NCBI GenBank assembly: GCA_033344895.1
Contig: JAWPMN010000001.1
Span: 124,001-188,000, forward strand
Direction of reading: 5' to 3'
From: Alphaproteobacteria bacterium
GTDB lineage: Bacteria > Pseudomonadota > Alphaproteobacteria > UBA8366 > Aestuariispiraceae
Length of the DNA stretch: 64,000 bases
A program made the position numbers and the translations under genes. The notes beneath the pieces are model-generated. The model ran no database searches, had not been told where the DNA came from, and saw only the letters and a list, made by a program, of their open reading frames with translations. The first letter of the stretch is position 1, and each line of letters begins with the position of its first letter. Below are positions 52,120 through 60,553 of this stretch, piece after piece.

Positions 52120-53235
52120 ATGGCCGATCTGCGCCGCATCATAGACGAGGCCGAGGAACATTATCGGCGCGGCCGCCTTGCCGCCGCCGCCGATGCCTAT
52201 CAGCGCGTATTGGACCAGGATCCCGACAACATCGAAGCGCTGGAATGGCGCGGCGAGATCGCGGTTCAACAGGACGACTATGAGACCGCGGTCGAAACGC
52301 TGGGACGCGCACGAGAACTGCGCGGCGACGACGCCTTCGCGGAATACACCAATCTGGGCCTGTCCTATTACGAGCTGAACCGCCCGGAGGAAGCCGTGGA
52401 AACCCTCTGGATGGCAGTCCGCCGGAATGCGTCGGACCTCGTCTCCCATTCGAATCTGGGCAAGGCGCTGTACGATCTTTACGCCAACAATGGCGAGGAA
52501 GAAGCCGTGCGGATCGCTGGCGAATGGATGCGCCGCTTTCCCGAGGTCCCGGACGCGCAACATATCGGGCCCGCAATCTCCGGCCTCGGCCTGCCGAAGA
52601 CCGCCAGTGCCGCCTATGTCGAAGACATCTTCAACGACTACGCCCCGATCTTCGACGAGAAACTGGCTGAACTGGGTTATCGTGCGCCGACGCTGATCCT
52701 TCAGGCGCTGGAACCGCATCTGCCGCCCCCCAACCGGGATCTTGTCGTGCTCGACGCCGGATGCGGCACCGGCCTGTGCGCGCCGCTGCTGTCGCCGCAC
52801 GCGCAGCACCTGGACGGGGTCGACCTGTCGCCCGGCATGCTGGAGAAGGCAAGGGCTAAGGAACTCTACGACAGCCTGGAACAGCAGGAACTGACCGCCT
52901 ATCTGAACGCCGCGCCTGAACGCTACGACCTGATCGTGGCCGCTGATGTCCTGTGCTACTTCGGCGACCTCGCCGATGCGATGGCTGCATTCGAAACTGC
53001 CCTGGTCCCGACAGGCCGCCTCGGGTTTTCGGTGGAGCGGCTGCTGGACGACGATCAGGTTGCCGGCGGCTATCGACTGAATCAGAGCGGCCGATACAAG
53101 CACGACCCGGCCTATGTCTCGAGTATCCTGGAAGAAGCCGGATTGATCCTGATCGACATCGCCCAGGAGGATCTGCGCAGCGAATACGGCATCCCCGTCG
53201 GGGGACTGATCGTCACTGCGGCGAAACCCGCTTGA
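52120..53235 (+). CDS. TPR-repeat protein fused to a SAM-dependent methyltransferase
   Basis: A 371-residue two-domain protein. Residues 1-150 hold about four tetratricopeptide repeats (EEHYRRGRLAAAADAYQRVLDQDPDNIEALEWRG; YTNLGLSYYELNRPEEAVETL). Residues 165-371 are a class I methyltransferase (LDAGCGTGLCAPLLSPHAQHLDGVDLSPGMLEKAR, LIVAADVLCYFGDL). TPR-methyltransferase fusions of this kind are seen in alphaproteobacteria; the substrate is unknown. The next gene is also a TPR fusion protein. Confidence 0.87.
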   Translation: MADLRRIIDEAEEHYRRGRLAAAADAYQRVLDQDPDNIEALEWRGEIAVQQDDYETAVETLGRARELRGDDAFAEYTNLGLSYYELNRPEEAVETLWMAVRRNASDLVSHSNLGKALYDLYANNGEEEAVRIAGEWMRRFPEVPDAQHIGPAISGLGLPKTASAAYVEDIFNDYAPIFDEKLAELGYRAPTLILQALEPHLPPPNRDLVVLDAGCGTGLCAPLLSPHAQHLDGVDLSPGMLEKARAKELYDSLEQQELTAYLNAAPERYDLIVAADVLCYFGDLADAMAAFETALVPTGRLGFSVERLLDDDQVAGGYRLNQSGRYKHDPAYVSSILEEAGLILIDIAQEDLRSEYGIPVGGLIVTAAKPA

Positions 53236-53278
53236 ACAGCGCTTCCCCGCCGCCCCGCACACAGTGTATGGTCTGACG

Positions 53279-55111
53279 ATGGATGAGCAGGACACAACTC
53301 AGGGCGGCGGAATGACGACGCCGCCGACCAATGATACCGGGCAGCCGGGTACGACGAAATCCGGCACTGAGGCCAACGCGCCGCCCGCGAAGCCAAGGCC
53401 GGTCGCAAAGGCCATCGTGAACAAGCCGGGCGCCCGCCCCGGCAAACCCAGAATTCAGCCTGCGAAGGTCGTGGCGAAGGCCATCCCGGCGAAGAAGGCG
53501 GCGGCCAGGGCACGCCCCGTCGCCAAGGCCGTGGTCAAGGCAGCAGCAAAGAAGACACCTGCTCCAGAGCCGGCAGTCCGAAAACCCGCAGTCCAAGCGC
53601 CGGCAGCCCAGAAGCCGGCCGCTTCCGAACCCGCCCCTGCCCCGCAGACCGGTTCGGATAAGGCGATACCGTCCCCGACGTCCCCCCAAGCCTCAGAGTC
53701 GCTACCCGCCCAGAAGCCGGTAGCCCAGGTCGTCGCGCGGCCCGATGCCGACCCGCAATTACTGATGCGCCGGGCATTGCGGGCCCATGGCGAGGGGAAA
53801 CTGCAGGAGGCATCGGAACTCTACGGCCGCATTCTGTCCATCGACCCCGAATTCGCTCCGGCCTGGATCAATCTCGGCGTCCTGCTGCGCCGTATCGGGA
53901 AGTTGAAATCGGCAGTCACCTGCCTGAAACGCGGCATCGCCCTGAAGCCCGATGACGGACCGGCCTGGTCCAATCTGGGCAACGCCCTGCGCGCCGTGAA
54001 CCGCCTGGATGAGGCGATTGCCGCCCAGCGCCAGGCCCTGGAACTGTCATCCGATGTGGCACGCATACATTACAATTACGGCCTGACCGTACGGGACAAG
54101 GGGGATCTGAAGGAAGCCGGAAACGCCATCCGGCGGGCGAGTCTGCTGGGCTACGAAGCCCCGGAACTGCCGTGGGACCAATCGCTGACCGAACTGCTGT
54201 CCGGGAATCTGGCTCACGGCTTCGAGATTTACGAAAGCCGCTGGAAACTGCCGGAAATCAAGCGGCTTCACACCAATGCCCCGGAATGGGATGGCAGCGC
54301 CCTGGAAGGACGAACCCTCCTGGTGTGGTCCGAGCAGGGTATGGGGGATACCCTGCAGTTCTGCCGCTATGTCATCGATTCCGCGGACGGGATTGCCGAT
54401 ACGGGCGGCAAGATCGTGCTCGAAGTTCAGGCACCGCTTGCCCGCATCCTTCAACGGTCGCCGGATTTTTCGAAGGTCACCGTTATTCCGCGCGGCGCGA
54501 AACTGCCGAAATTCGATCTGCAGATCCCGCTCCTGAGTTTACCCCGCCTGCGTGGCACGACGCTGGATTCGATTCCGGACCATTGCCCCTATATCATGCC
54601 GCCATCGGACATCCCGAAACCGCCGGGTTTGCACGCGGACCGGCTGAAGGTCGGCTTGTGCTGGGCCGGAAAGCCCAGTCACAAGAATGATCGGAACAGA
54701 TCGGTCGACCTTGAGAGTTTCGCCACCCTGTTCGACCTGCCGAAGACCGACTTTGTCTCGTTGCAGAAGGGCCCCGCGGTCCAGGACATCGCGGAACTGT
54801 CGCTCGGCCCGCTGTTGCGCGACCTCGGCAGCGGCTTCCGCGACTTCGCCGATACGGCAGCCACGATCCGCGCGCTCGACCTTGTGATTACCGTCGACAC
54901 GTCTGTCGCGCATCTCGCGGGTGCCATGGCACGTCCGGTCTGGGTCCTGCTGCCCTATGCGCCGGACTGGCGCTGGATGCTGCACAGGGACGACAGCCCC
55001 TGGTACCCGTCCATGACCCTTTTCCGTCAGACCAGCCCCGGTGACTGGAGCGAAGTCTTCAGTCGGGTTCGGCAGGCCCTGATCCGCAAACTGCGATCTT
55101 CGGGACGGTAA
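53279..55111 (+). CDS. Protein with Ala/Lys/Pro-rich N-terminus, TPR repeats and glycosyltransferase-9-like domain
   Basis: A 610-residue protein in three parts. Residues ~1-155 are low-complexity and very basic, with repeated KAxxKPxxRP, PAKKAAARARPVAKAVVKAA and PAxxKPA units like histone H1 tails. Residues ~160-300 carry TPRs (LQEASELYGRILSIDPEFAPAWINLGVLLRRIGKLKSAVTCLKRGIALKP). Residues ~330-610 resemble the C-terminal half of glycosyltransferase family 9/TPR proteins (LLVWSEQGMGDTLQFCRYV, GLCWAGKPSHKNDRNRSVDLESF, DTSVAHLAGAMARPVWVLLPYAPDWRW). It may glycosylate protein or envelope polymers. The start could instead be ATG 53264 or 53312. Confidence 0.8.
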   Translation: MDEQDTTQGGGMTTPPTNDTGQPGTTKSGTEANAPPAKPRPVAKAIVNKPGARPGKPRIQPAKVVAKAIPAKKAAARARPVAKAVVKAAAKKTPAPEPAVRKPAVQAPAAQKPAASEPAPAPQTGSDKAIPSPTSPQASESLPAQKPVAQVVARPDADPQLLMRRALRAHGEGKLQEASELYGRILSIDPEFAPAWINLGVLLRRIGKLKSAVTCLKRGIALKPDDGPAWSNLGNALRAVNRLDEAIAAQRQALELSSDVARIHYNYGLTVRDKGDLKEAGNAIRRASLLGYEAPELPWDQSLTELLSGNLAHGFEIYESRWKLPEIKRLHTNAPEWDGSALEGRTLLVWSEQGMGDTLQFCRYVIDSADGIADTGGKIVLEVQAPLARILQRSPDFSKVTVIPRGAKLPKFDLQIPLLSLPRLRGTTLDSIPDHCPYIMPPSDIPKPPGLHADRLKVGLCWAGKPSHKNDRNRSVDLESFATLFDLPKTDFVSLQKGPAVQDIAELSLGPLLRDLGSGFRDFADTAATIRALDLVITVDTSVAHLAGAMARPVWVLLPYAPDWRWMLHRDDSPWYPSMTLFRQTSPGDWSEVFSRVRQALIRKLRSSGR

Positions 55112-55129
55112 CCTCGCCATTTGTTCCGA

Positions 55130-55159
55130 TTTGTTCTCGTTAATAAAAATGAGAACAAA
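55130..55159. promoter_or_regulatory. AT-rich inverted repeat downstream of the TPR gene
   Basis: TTTGTTCTC (55130-55138) and GAGAACAAA (55151-55159) are perfect 9-bp arms with a 12-nt AT-rich spacer. GTTC-N6-GTTC (55123-55136) and GAAC-N7-GAAT (55153-55167) sit in the same stretch and resemble, without fully matching, the alphaproteobacterial LexA box GTTC-N7-GTTC. It could be an operator or a weak hairpin; no gene lies in 55112-55487. Confidence 0.4.
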
Positions 55160-55215
55160 AATAGAATAACCCACTCTCCCGATCATCTGAACACTATCCG
55201 ACGCCTTTCACAGCG

Positions 55216-55250
55216 CCCTCGTTCTCTTCGGAACGGGGGTATTTGTCTTG
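55216..55250 (+). terminator. Intrinsic terminator upstream of mraZ
   Basis: CCCTCGTTC (55216-55224) pairs with GAACGGGGG (55231-55239), one G-T wobble, loop TCTTCG, followed by a T-rich stretch (TATTTGTCTTG). It probably ends the TPR gene transcript and insulates the division cluster. Confidence 0.65.
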
Positions 55251-55302
55251 TTTGAATATTCAACGATCACTTCAAATGCAGCGGAAATCCCGGGCTTATT
55301 CA

Positions 55303-55344
55303 TTGACGGGTAGTTCATTCCCATGATATCCCATGATTACCCAT
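55303..55344 (+). promoter_or_regulatory. Candidate mraZ promoter with three 10-bp-phased MraZ boxes
   Basis: CCCAT occurs at 55320, 55330 and 55340, exactly 10 bp apart; on the other strand this reads TGGGN-N5 three times, the known MraZ recognition pattern in E. coli. A TTGACG (55303-55308) with GATATC 16 bp later (55325-55330) is a plausible promoter, with its -10 region buried in the boxes. The start codon of mraZ is about 145 bp further on, giving a long untranslated leader. This fits autorepression by MraZ. Confidence 0.6.
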
Positions 55345-55487
55345 AAGCGTGCTCACTGGCAGAATGTGGTCGATCTGCGTCCATGCCGAGCTGCTCTGGG
55401 AGTTGGAACCCGGGAGAACCGGGGGTTTCAACGGAGAAACGGCGGTCCGGACGCGAACCGCCTGGCGACAAAAGGGGTGACGGCGAC

Positions 55488-55943
55488 ATGGCGCTGTTTA
55501 CCGGCACGTTCGAAAACAAGGTCGATCGGAAGGGACGTGTTTCCCTGCCGGCCGATTTTCGTGCCGAACTGCCGGATGGCGGTGAACGCGTCGTCTACAT
55601 CTACCCGTCGCCGAAGCACGATGCGCTGGAAGCCTGCGACAAGGCCTTCATGCAGCGGCTCGTGCAGGCCATCGAGGAGCAGCCGCTCTACTCCGATGAA
55701 GAGGAAGACCTGAACCAGTCCATCGTCGCCCAGGCTCGCAAGGCCCTGCTGGACGAAACGGGTCGCCTCGTTTTGGCGCCAGAACTGGCCGGCCACGCCG
55801 GGATTGAAGACAAGGCCGTCTTTGTCGGCCAGGGGTCGCGGTTCCAGATCTGGTCGCCGGACCGATATTCCGATCACAGCGAACGGGCCCGCGCCCGCGC
55901 CAAGGGTCGGACCCTGGCCCTGAAACCGGCGGGAGGGGCATGA
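55488..55943 (+). CDS. mraZ: Transcriptional regulator MraZ
   Basis: A 151-residue protein with two AbrB-like half-domains. It starts MALFTGTFENKVDRKGRVSLPADFR, with the DxKGR motif, and the second copy is QARKALLDETGRLVLAPEL (DxxGR). MraZ forms ring-shaped oligomers and represses the division/cell-wall cluster by binding TGGGN repeats, which are present upstream at 55320-55344. ATG 55488 after AAAGGGGTGA is chosen. First gene of the rightward dcw operon, overlapping rsmH by 4 bp. Confidence 0.96.
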   Translation: MALFTGTFENKVDRKGRVSLPADFRAELPDGGERVVYIYPSPKHDALEACDKAFMQRLVQAIEEQPLYSDEEEDLNQSIVAQARKALLDETGRLVLAPELAGHAGIEDKAVFVGQGSRFQIWSPDRYSDHSERARARAKGRTLALKPAGGA

Positions 55944-56917
55944 TCATGCAGGCGCACAACGCCCCCCATCTGCCGGTCATGTTGCCCGAAGTACTGGAGG
56001 CCCTGGCCCCGGCCGACGGAGAGTTCCACCTGGACGGAACTTTCGGGGCTGGCGGTTACACGACCGGAATTCTGGACGCCGCGGACACGCGTGTCTTTGC
56101 CGTCGACCGGGACCCGGACGCCATCCGGCGCGGCGAGGCTCTGGTCGAGCGGTACAAGGATCGTCTGACCCTGCTGTGCGGCACTTTCGGCGACATGGAA
56201 CGTCTTCTGGGGGATGTCGGCGTGACGCGGCTGGACGGCGTCGTACTGGATCTCGGGGTGTCCTCGCCCCAGATCGACACGCCGGAACGCGGTTTCTCCT
56301 TCCGCTTCGACGGCCCGCTGGACATGCGGATGAGCCAGTCCGGCCCCAGCGCCGCGGATGTCGTCAACGACTGGCCCGAGGCCGAACTGGCGCGGATCAT
56401 CTGGGAATACGGCGAAGAACGCTTCTCGCGAAAGATCGCGAAGGCCATCGTGCGCGAGCGCGAGGACGACCGGATCGAAACCACGAGCCGCCTCGCCGAA
56501 ATCGTGCGCCGCTGCGTGCCGCGCGCGAAGGACAAGATCGACCCGGCGACCCGTACTTTCCAGGCGCTGCGCATCCAGGTGAATGACGAGTTGGGGGAAA
56601 TCGACCGCGCCCTGGAGGCAGCGGAACGCCTGCTGACCCCCGGCGGCCGTCTTGTGGTCGTCGCCTTCCACAGCCTGGAGGACAAGCGCGTGAAGGCCTT
56701 CATGAAGGCCCGCGCCGGCCGCACCGGCGGCGCATCCCGCCACTTGCCTCCCGGGAACGGGGAAAGTCGCGCGCCGTCCTTCCAACTCGCATCCACATCG
56801 GCCCGCAAACCCGGCCGTGCCGAGGAATCCATCAATCCGCGGGCCCGCTCTGCGCGACTGCGCGCCGCAACCCGCACCGAGGCTCCGGCCTGGCCGACCG
56901 AAGGAGGATCCCGATGA
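55940..56917 (+). CDS. rsmH: 16S rRNA (cytosine1402-N4)-methyltransferase RsmH
   Basis: A 325-residue enzyme that methylates C1402 in the ribosomal P site. It starts with HLPVMLPEVLEALAP, then the SAM motif FHLDGTFGAGGYTTGIL, LDGVVLDLGVSSPQIDTPERGFSFRFDGPLDMRMSQ, and RTFQALRIQVNDELGEIDRAL ... VVVAFHSLEDKRVK. The Ala/Arg-rich C-terminal tail (ARSARLRAATRTE) is family-typical. The ATGA overlap with mraZ and the 4-bp overlap with ftsL show translational coupling. Confidence 0.97.
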   Translation: MIMQAHNAPHLPVMLPEVLEALAPADGEFHLDGTFGAGGYTTGILDAADTRVFAVDRDPDAIRRGEALVERYKDRLTLLCGTFGDMERLLGDVGVTRLDGVVLDLGVSSPQIDTPERGFSFRFDGPLDMRMSQSGPSAADVVNDWPEAELARIIWEYGEERFSRKIAKAIVREREDDRIETTSRLAEIVRRCVPRAKDKIDPATRTFQALRIQVNDELGEIDRALEAAERLLTPGGRLVVVAFHSLEDKRVKAFMKARAGRTGGASRHLPPGNGESRAPSFQLASTSARKPGRAEESINPRARSARLRAATRTEAPAWPTEGGSR

Positions 56918-57294
56918 GAGCCTTGATGATCGCCGTCTGGGTCGTGATGGTCGGCGTAACCGGCTATGCCCTGTTTCATATCACCTTCCAGGTCGAAGCC
57001 CTGGAAGGGCAGCTTGCGGAACTGAACCGTCAGATCCGCGAGGAACAGGAGCGCATTCACAACCTGAAGGCCGAATGGTCGTATAACAGCCGCCCGGACT
57101 GGATCGAGACGCTGGGCGACGAATACATGCCGGAAATGCAGCGCATGCATCCGGCCCAGGTGCTGCGCATTCAGGACATTCCATTCCGCCGCCCGGAGAA
57201 CGAGGGGCTTCCCGCCTCTGCCGGTTCCTCGGACACGGCCCCCAAGGCACCGGCAGAAGCCGTGCCCGCAACCTTGATGAGGACATCGCAATGA
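56914..57294 (+). CDS. ftsL: Cell division protein FtsL
   Basis: A 126-residue bitopic protein with one N-terminal membrane helix (LMIAVWVVMVGVTGYALFHIT) and a periplasmic coiled coil (VEALEGQLAELNRQIREEQERIHNLKAEWSYNSRPDWIE), the alphaproteobacterial FtsL form. The Pro/Ala-rich tail is variable. FtsL with FtsB and FtsQ activates FtsI/FtsW at the septum. It overlaps both neighbours by 4 bp. Confidence 0.9.
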   Translation: MRALMIAVWVVMVGVTGYALFHITFQVEALEGQLAELNRQIREEQERIHNLKAEWSYNSRPDWIETLGDEYMPEMQRMHPAQVLRIQDIPFRRPENEGLPASAGSSDTAPKAPAEAVPATLMRTSQ

Positions 57295-59075
57295 TCGGAC
57301 CGTTCAGAAAGACACGGCGTCCGAAACCGCCGGATTTCTCACCCCGAAGCAGACTGGCGCATGATCGGAAATGCGCCGTCCTGCCTCATGTGCCGACCCG
57401 TACAGACGGTACGTTCCGCCGGGCAATCGAAACCGGGCGATCGCGGCTGCTGATCACCGGTGCCGTGATGGCATTCGCCTTCGTGGCCGTCGGCATCCGG
57501 CTGGTCGACCTCGGCGCCTTCGCCACACCCGCGACACAGGCCGCGGCGACGCATGCGGTGACCGAGACGGCACTGCAGACCGATCGGTCGACGATCGTCG
57601 ACCGGAACGGCGTGATCGTCGCAACCAGCCTGACCACCACGGCGCTGGCCGCTCGGCCGGACCGACTGCTGGATCCGGTCCAGGCCGCACGACGCCTGGC
57701 ACGTGTCTTCCCGGAATTGGACGTTGCCGATCTTGAAGCAAAGCTGACGTCGGATTCCCCGTTCGTTTACATTCACCGCAAGCTGACGCCGAAAATGGAA
57801 CTGGCGGTGATGCAGCTTGGCATCCCCGGCCTGGAGTTCGAACGGACAGAATCCCGTGTCTACCCGCAGGGCCGCCTGATGGCGCATGTTCTGGGGTTCA
57901 CCGATATCGACGGCAAGGGTCTGGCCGGCATCGAGCAGGGTCTGGAAAGCCGGCTGAAAGAAAGTGACGAGCCGCTGCGGCTGAGCCTGGACGTCCGATT
58001 CCAGCATGTTGCGCACCAGGAACTGACCAAGGCGATCGAAACCTATGACGCCATCGGCGGGGCCGCGCTCGTCATGGACGCGCATACCGGCGAAGTCCTG
58101 TCGCTGGTCTCCCTGCCCGATTTCGACCCCAACAAGCCCGCCGCCTCGCCGGATGTGAACCGGTTCAACCGGGCTACCTTCGGGACCTACGAGCTGGGCT
58201 CGACCTTCAAAATCTTCAACACCGCCATGGCCCTGGAAAGCGGCGCGGCGACCCTGTCCGACGGGTATGACGCGACGGACCCGATCCGGGTCGGTCGCTT
58301 CCTGATCCGGGACTATCACGGCAAGGGCCGCTATCTCACGGTGCCGGAAATCTTCGTCTACAGCTCCAATATCGGTTCCGCCAAGATGGCGCTGGATGTC
58401 GGACCGCCGGCGCAGAAGGCCTTCATGAGCGCACTGGGCATGCTGCAGCCGATCGCCCTGGAAATTCCGGAGACGGGTCGCCCGCAATACCCGGAGACCT
58501 GGCGCCCGGTAAACACGATGACCGTTTCCTACGGGCATGGTCTTTCGGTCACACCGCTGCACCTCGCCTCCGGCGTTGCGTCGATGGTCAATGGCGGCAT
58601 CCTGTTCCCGCCGACCCTGCTGGCACGCGACGAAATGCCGATCGGCCGACGGGTCATCTCGGAATCCGTCAGCTTCGACATGCGCCGGCTGTTGCGCTTG
58701 AACGCGGTGGCCGGTTCGGGTAAGCGCGCCCTGGTGCCGGGCTACATGGTCGGTGGCAAGACGGGCACGGCCGACAAGCCCAATGGCAGCGGCTACAATC
58801 GGCGCTCCCGGATTTCGTCCTTCGTGGCCTCCTTCCCGATGAATGACCCGCGATATGTGGTCTATGTCGTGCTGGATGAACCGCAGGGTACCAAGGAGAC
58901 CTTCGGTTTCGCCACCGGTGGCTGGGTCGCCGCACCGGCGGTCGCGGCCATCATCGAGCGGATCGGCGCCATCGCGGGCATTCAGCCCGTCGAGGAAGAC
59001 GCGCCCGAACTACAACACGCCTTCGCCATCGAATTGCCGGAGGAAACGAAGAGGCTCGCCTCCCTGCAGCAATAG
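57291..59075 (+). CDS. ftsI: Septal peptidoglycan transpeptidase FtsI (PBP3)
   Basis: A 594-residue class B penicillin-binding protein with a cytosolic N-terminus, one membrane helix near residues 53-72 (LLITGAVMAFAFVAVGIRLVDL), a dimerisation/pedestal domain (RSTIVDRNGVIVATS) and the transpeptidase domain. The catalytic motifs are STFK (YELGSTFKIF), SSN (VYSSNIGS) and KTGT (VGGKTGTADK). Length and order match FtsI. It crosslinks septal wall and is the target of aztreonam/cephalexin-type drugs. Confidence 0.96.
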   Translation: MIGPFRKTRRPKPPDFSPRSRLAHDRKCAVLPHVPTRTDGTFRRAIETGRSRLLITGAVMAFAFVAVGIRLVDLGAFATPATQAAATHAVTETALQTDRSTIVDRNGVIVATSLTTTALAARPDRLLDPVQAARRLARVFPELDVADLEAKLTSDSPFVYIHRKLTPKMELAVMQLGIPGLEFERTESRVYPQGRLMAHVLGFTDIDGKGLAGIEQGLESRLKESDEPLRLSLDVRFQHVAHQELTKAIETYDAIGGAALVMDAHTGEVLSLVSLPDFDPNKPAASPDVNRFNRATFGTYELGSTFKIFNTAMALESGAATLSDGYDATDPIRVGRFLIRDYHGKGRYLTVPEIFVYSSNIGSAKMALDVGPPAQKAFMSALGMLQPIALEIPETGRPQYPETWRPVNTMTVSYGHGLSVTPLHLASGVASMVNGGILFPPTLLARDEMPIGRRVISESVSFDMRRLLRLNAVAGSGKRALVPGYMVGGKTGTADKPNGSGYNRRSRISSFVASFPMNDPRYVVYVVLDEPQGTKETFGFATGGWVAAPAVAAIIERIGAIAGIQPVEEDAPELQHAFAIELPEETKRLASLQQ

Positions 59076-59089
59076 CAAGGAGGTATGAT

Positions 59090-60553
59090 GTGAAGAGGGA
59101 AAACGAAGCGGAGATGAACGCGGACAGGATCTTGCCCGACATTCCGATCACCGGACTGACCGCGGATAGCCGTCAGGTCCGGCCGGGGTTCCTGTTTGCC
59201 GCGATTCCGGGAACGGTTGCCGACGGAGCCGCCTTCATTCCCGACGCCGTTGCAAAGGGCGCGGTTGCCGTGCTGGCACCGCCGGGCATCGACGCGGGCC
59301 AGGTCGGGTCCGGTGTCACGCTGGTGACGGATGCCAATCCACGCCGTCGCCTGGCCAGAATGGCCGCCGCATTCCATGCACCTCAACCGGATACGGTCGT
59401 CGGGGTCACCGGGACGAACGGCAAGAGTTCCGTTGCCGGCTTCACGCGGCAGATCTGGGCCGCAACCGGGTTGAAATCCGCCAGCATCGGAACCCTGGGA
59501 ATCGAAGGGCCGGGCTATACAGGCGGCGAAGGCCTGACCACGCCGGACCCGGTCGATCTGCACCGCGAAATGGCTGCCATGGCCGCATCCGGAATCGACC
59601 ATGTCGCGATGGAGGCATCCAGCCACGGCCTCGACCAGCACCGGATGGACGGGGTCCGGTTCGCCGCAGCGGCGTTCACCAATCTCAGCCACGAGCATCT
59701 GGACTATCACGCGACCATGGAGGCCTACCGTCAGGCCAAGCTGCGCCTGTTCGAGGAACTCGTTCCGCGCGGCGGCGCCTGCGTCGTCAATACCAGCGCT
59801 GCCGAGCACGATTGCATCTTCAACATCGCAGAGGAGCGCGGCCTTCGTGTCTTCTCGTACGGTCTGGTAAACGGAATGATCCGTGTCATTACGGCCGAGG
59901 AAAGCCGCGGCGGATACGCAGCAACCCTGGATGTGATGGGGGAACGGGTCGAGATCGACTTCCCCCTCCCCGGTCGGTTCCAACTGGAAAACGCGCTGGC
60001 CGCGCTGGGTCTGGTCATCGCTACCGGTACCGAGGCCCGCCGCGCGGCCCAGTCGCTGAGCCGCCTGGAAGGGGTGCGGGGTCGGATGCAACTGGCCGGC
60101 ACGCGGCGCAATGGGGCCCGGGTCTTTGTCGACTATGCACACAAAGCCGAGGCGTTGAAAACCGTTCTGGACACGCTGCGTCCTTTCGTGAAGGGCAAAC
60201 TGGTTGTCGTTTTCGGCTGCGGTGGAGATCGGGACACCGGAAAACGCCCGGTCATGGGTCGCTATGCAGCTCAGGCCGCGGACCGCGTGATCGTCACCGA
60301 CGACAACCCGCGCACCGAGGACGCAGCCGCGATCCGAAAGGCAGTCCTGGCCGGCTGTCCGGACGCGACCGAAATCGGCGACCGCGCGGCGGCGATTGGA
60401 GAAGCTGTCCGCAGCCTGTCGGATGAGGACGTGCTGCTGATTGCCGGCAAGGGACACGAGACCGGCCAGAAGATTGGCGATAGGACCCTCCCCTTCGACG
60501 ATGTCGAAGAAGCCCGCAAGGCCATTGCGGCAGCGGATGGGGGTGCGGCATGA
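59090..60553 (+). CDS. murE: UDP-N-acetylmuramoyl-tripeptide synthetase (meso-diaminopimelate-adding) MurE
   Basis: A 487-residue Mur ligase. GTG 59090 is used as start because AAGGAGG lies six bases upstream; ATG 59114 is possible. The ATP loop is GVTGTNGKSS, the MurE-type EASSHGLDQHR and LSHEHLDYH follow, and the diaminopimelate selectivity motif DNPRTED is present, so the third peptide residue is meso-DAP as expected for a Gram-negative. It precedes and overlaps murF by 4 bp. Confidence 0.95.
   Translation: MKRENEAEMNADRILPDIPITGLTADSRQVRPGFLFAAIPGTVADGAAFIPDAVAKGAVAVLAPPGIDAGQVGSGVTLVTDANPRRRLARMAAAFHAPQPDTVVGVTGTNGKSSVAGFTRQIWAATGLKSASIGTLGIEGPGYTGGEGLTTPDPVDLHREMAAMAASGIDHVAMEASSHGLDQHRMDGVRFAAAAFTNLSHEHLDYHATMEAYRQAKLRLFEELVPRGGACVVNTSAAEHDCIFNIAEERGLRVFSYGLVNGMIRVITAEESRGGYAATLDVMGERVEIDFPLPGRFQLENALAALGLVIATGTEARRAAQSLSRLEGVRGRMQLAGTRRNGARVFVDYAHKAEALKTVLDTLRPFVKGKLVVVFGCGGDRDTGKRPVMGRYAAQAADRVIVTDDNPRTEDAAAIRKAVLAGCPDATEIGDRAAAIGEAVRSLSDEDVLLIAGKGHETGQKIGDRTLPFDDVEEARKAIAAADGGAA

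Noticed and set aside
55397-55425. G-rich TGGGA/CGGGA/CGGGG cluster as MraZ boxes close to the mraZ start
   Set aside because: The GGG units are 14 and 9 bp apart and not in 10-bp phase; the CCCAT series at 55320-55344 fits the rule exactly.
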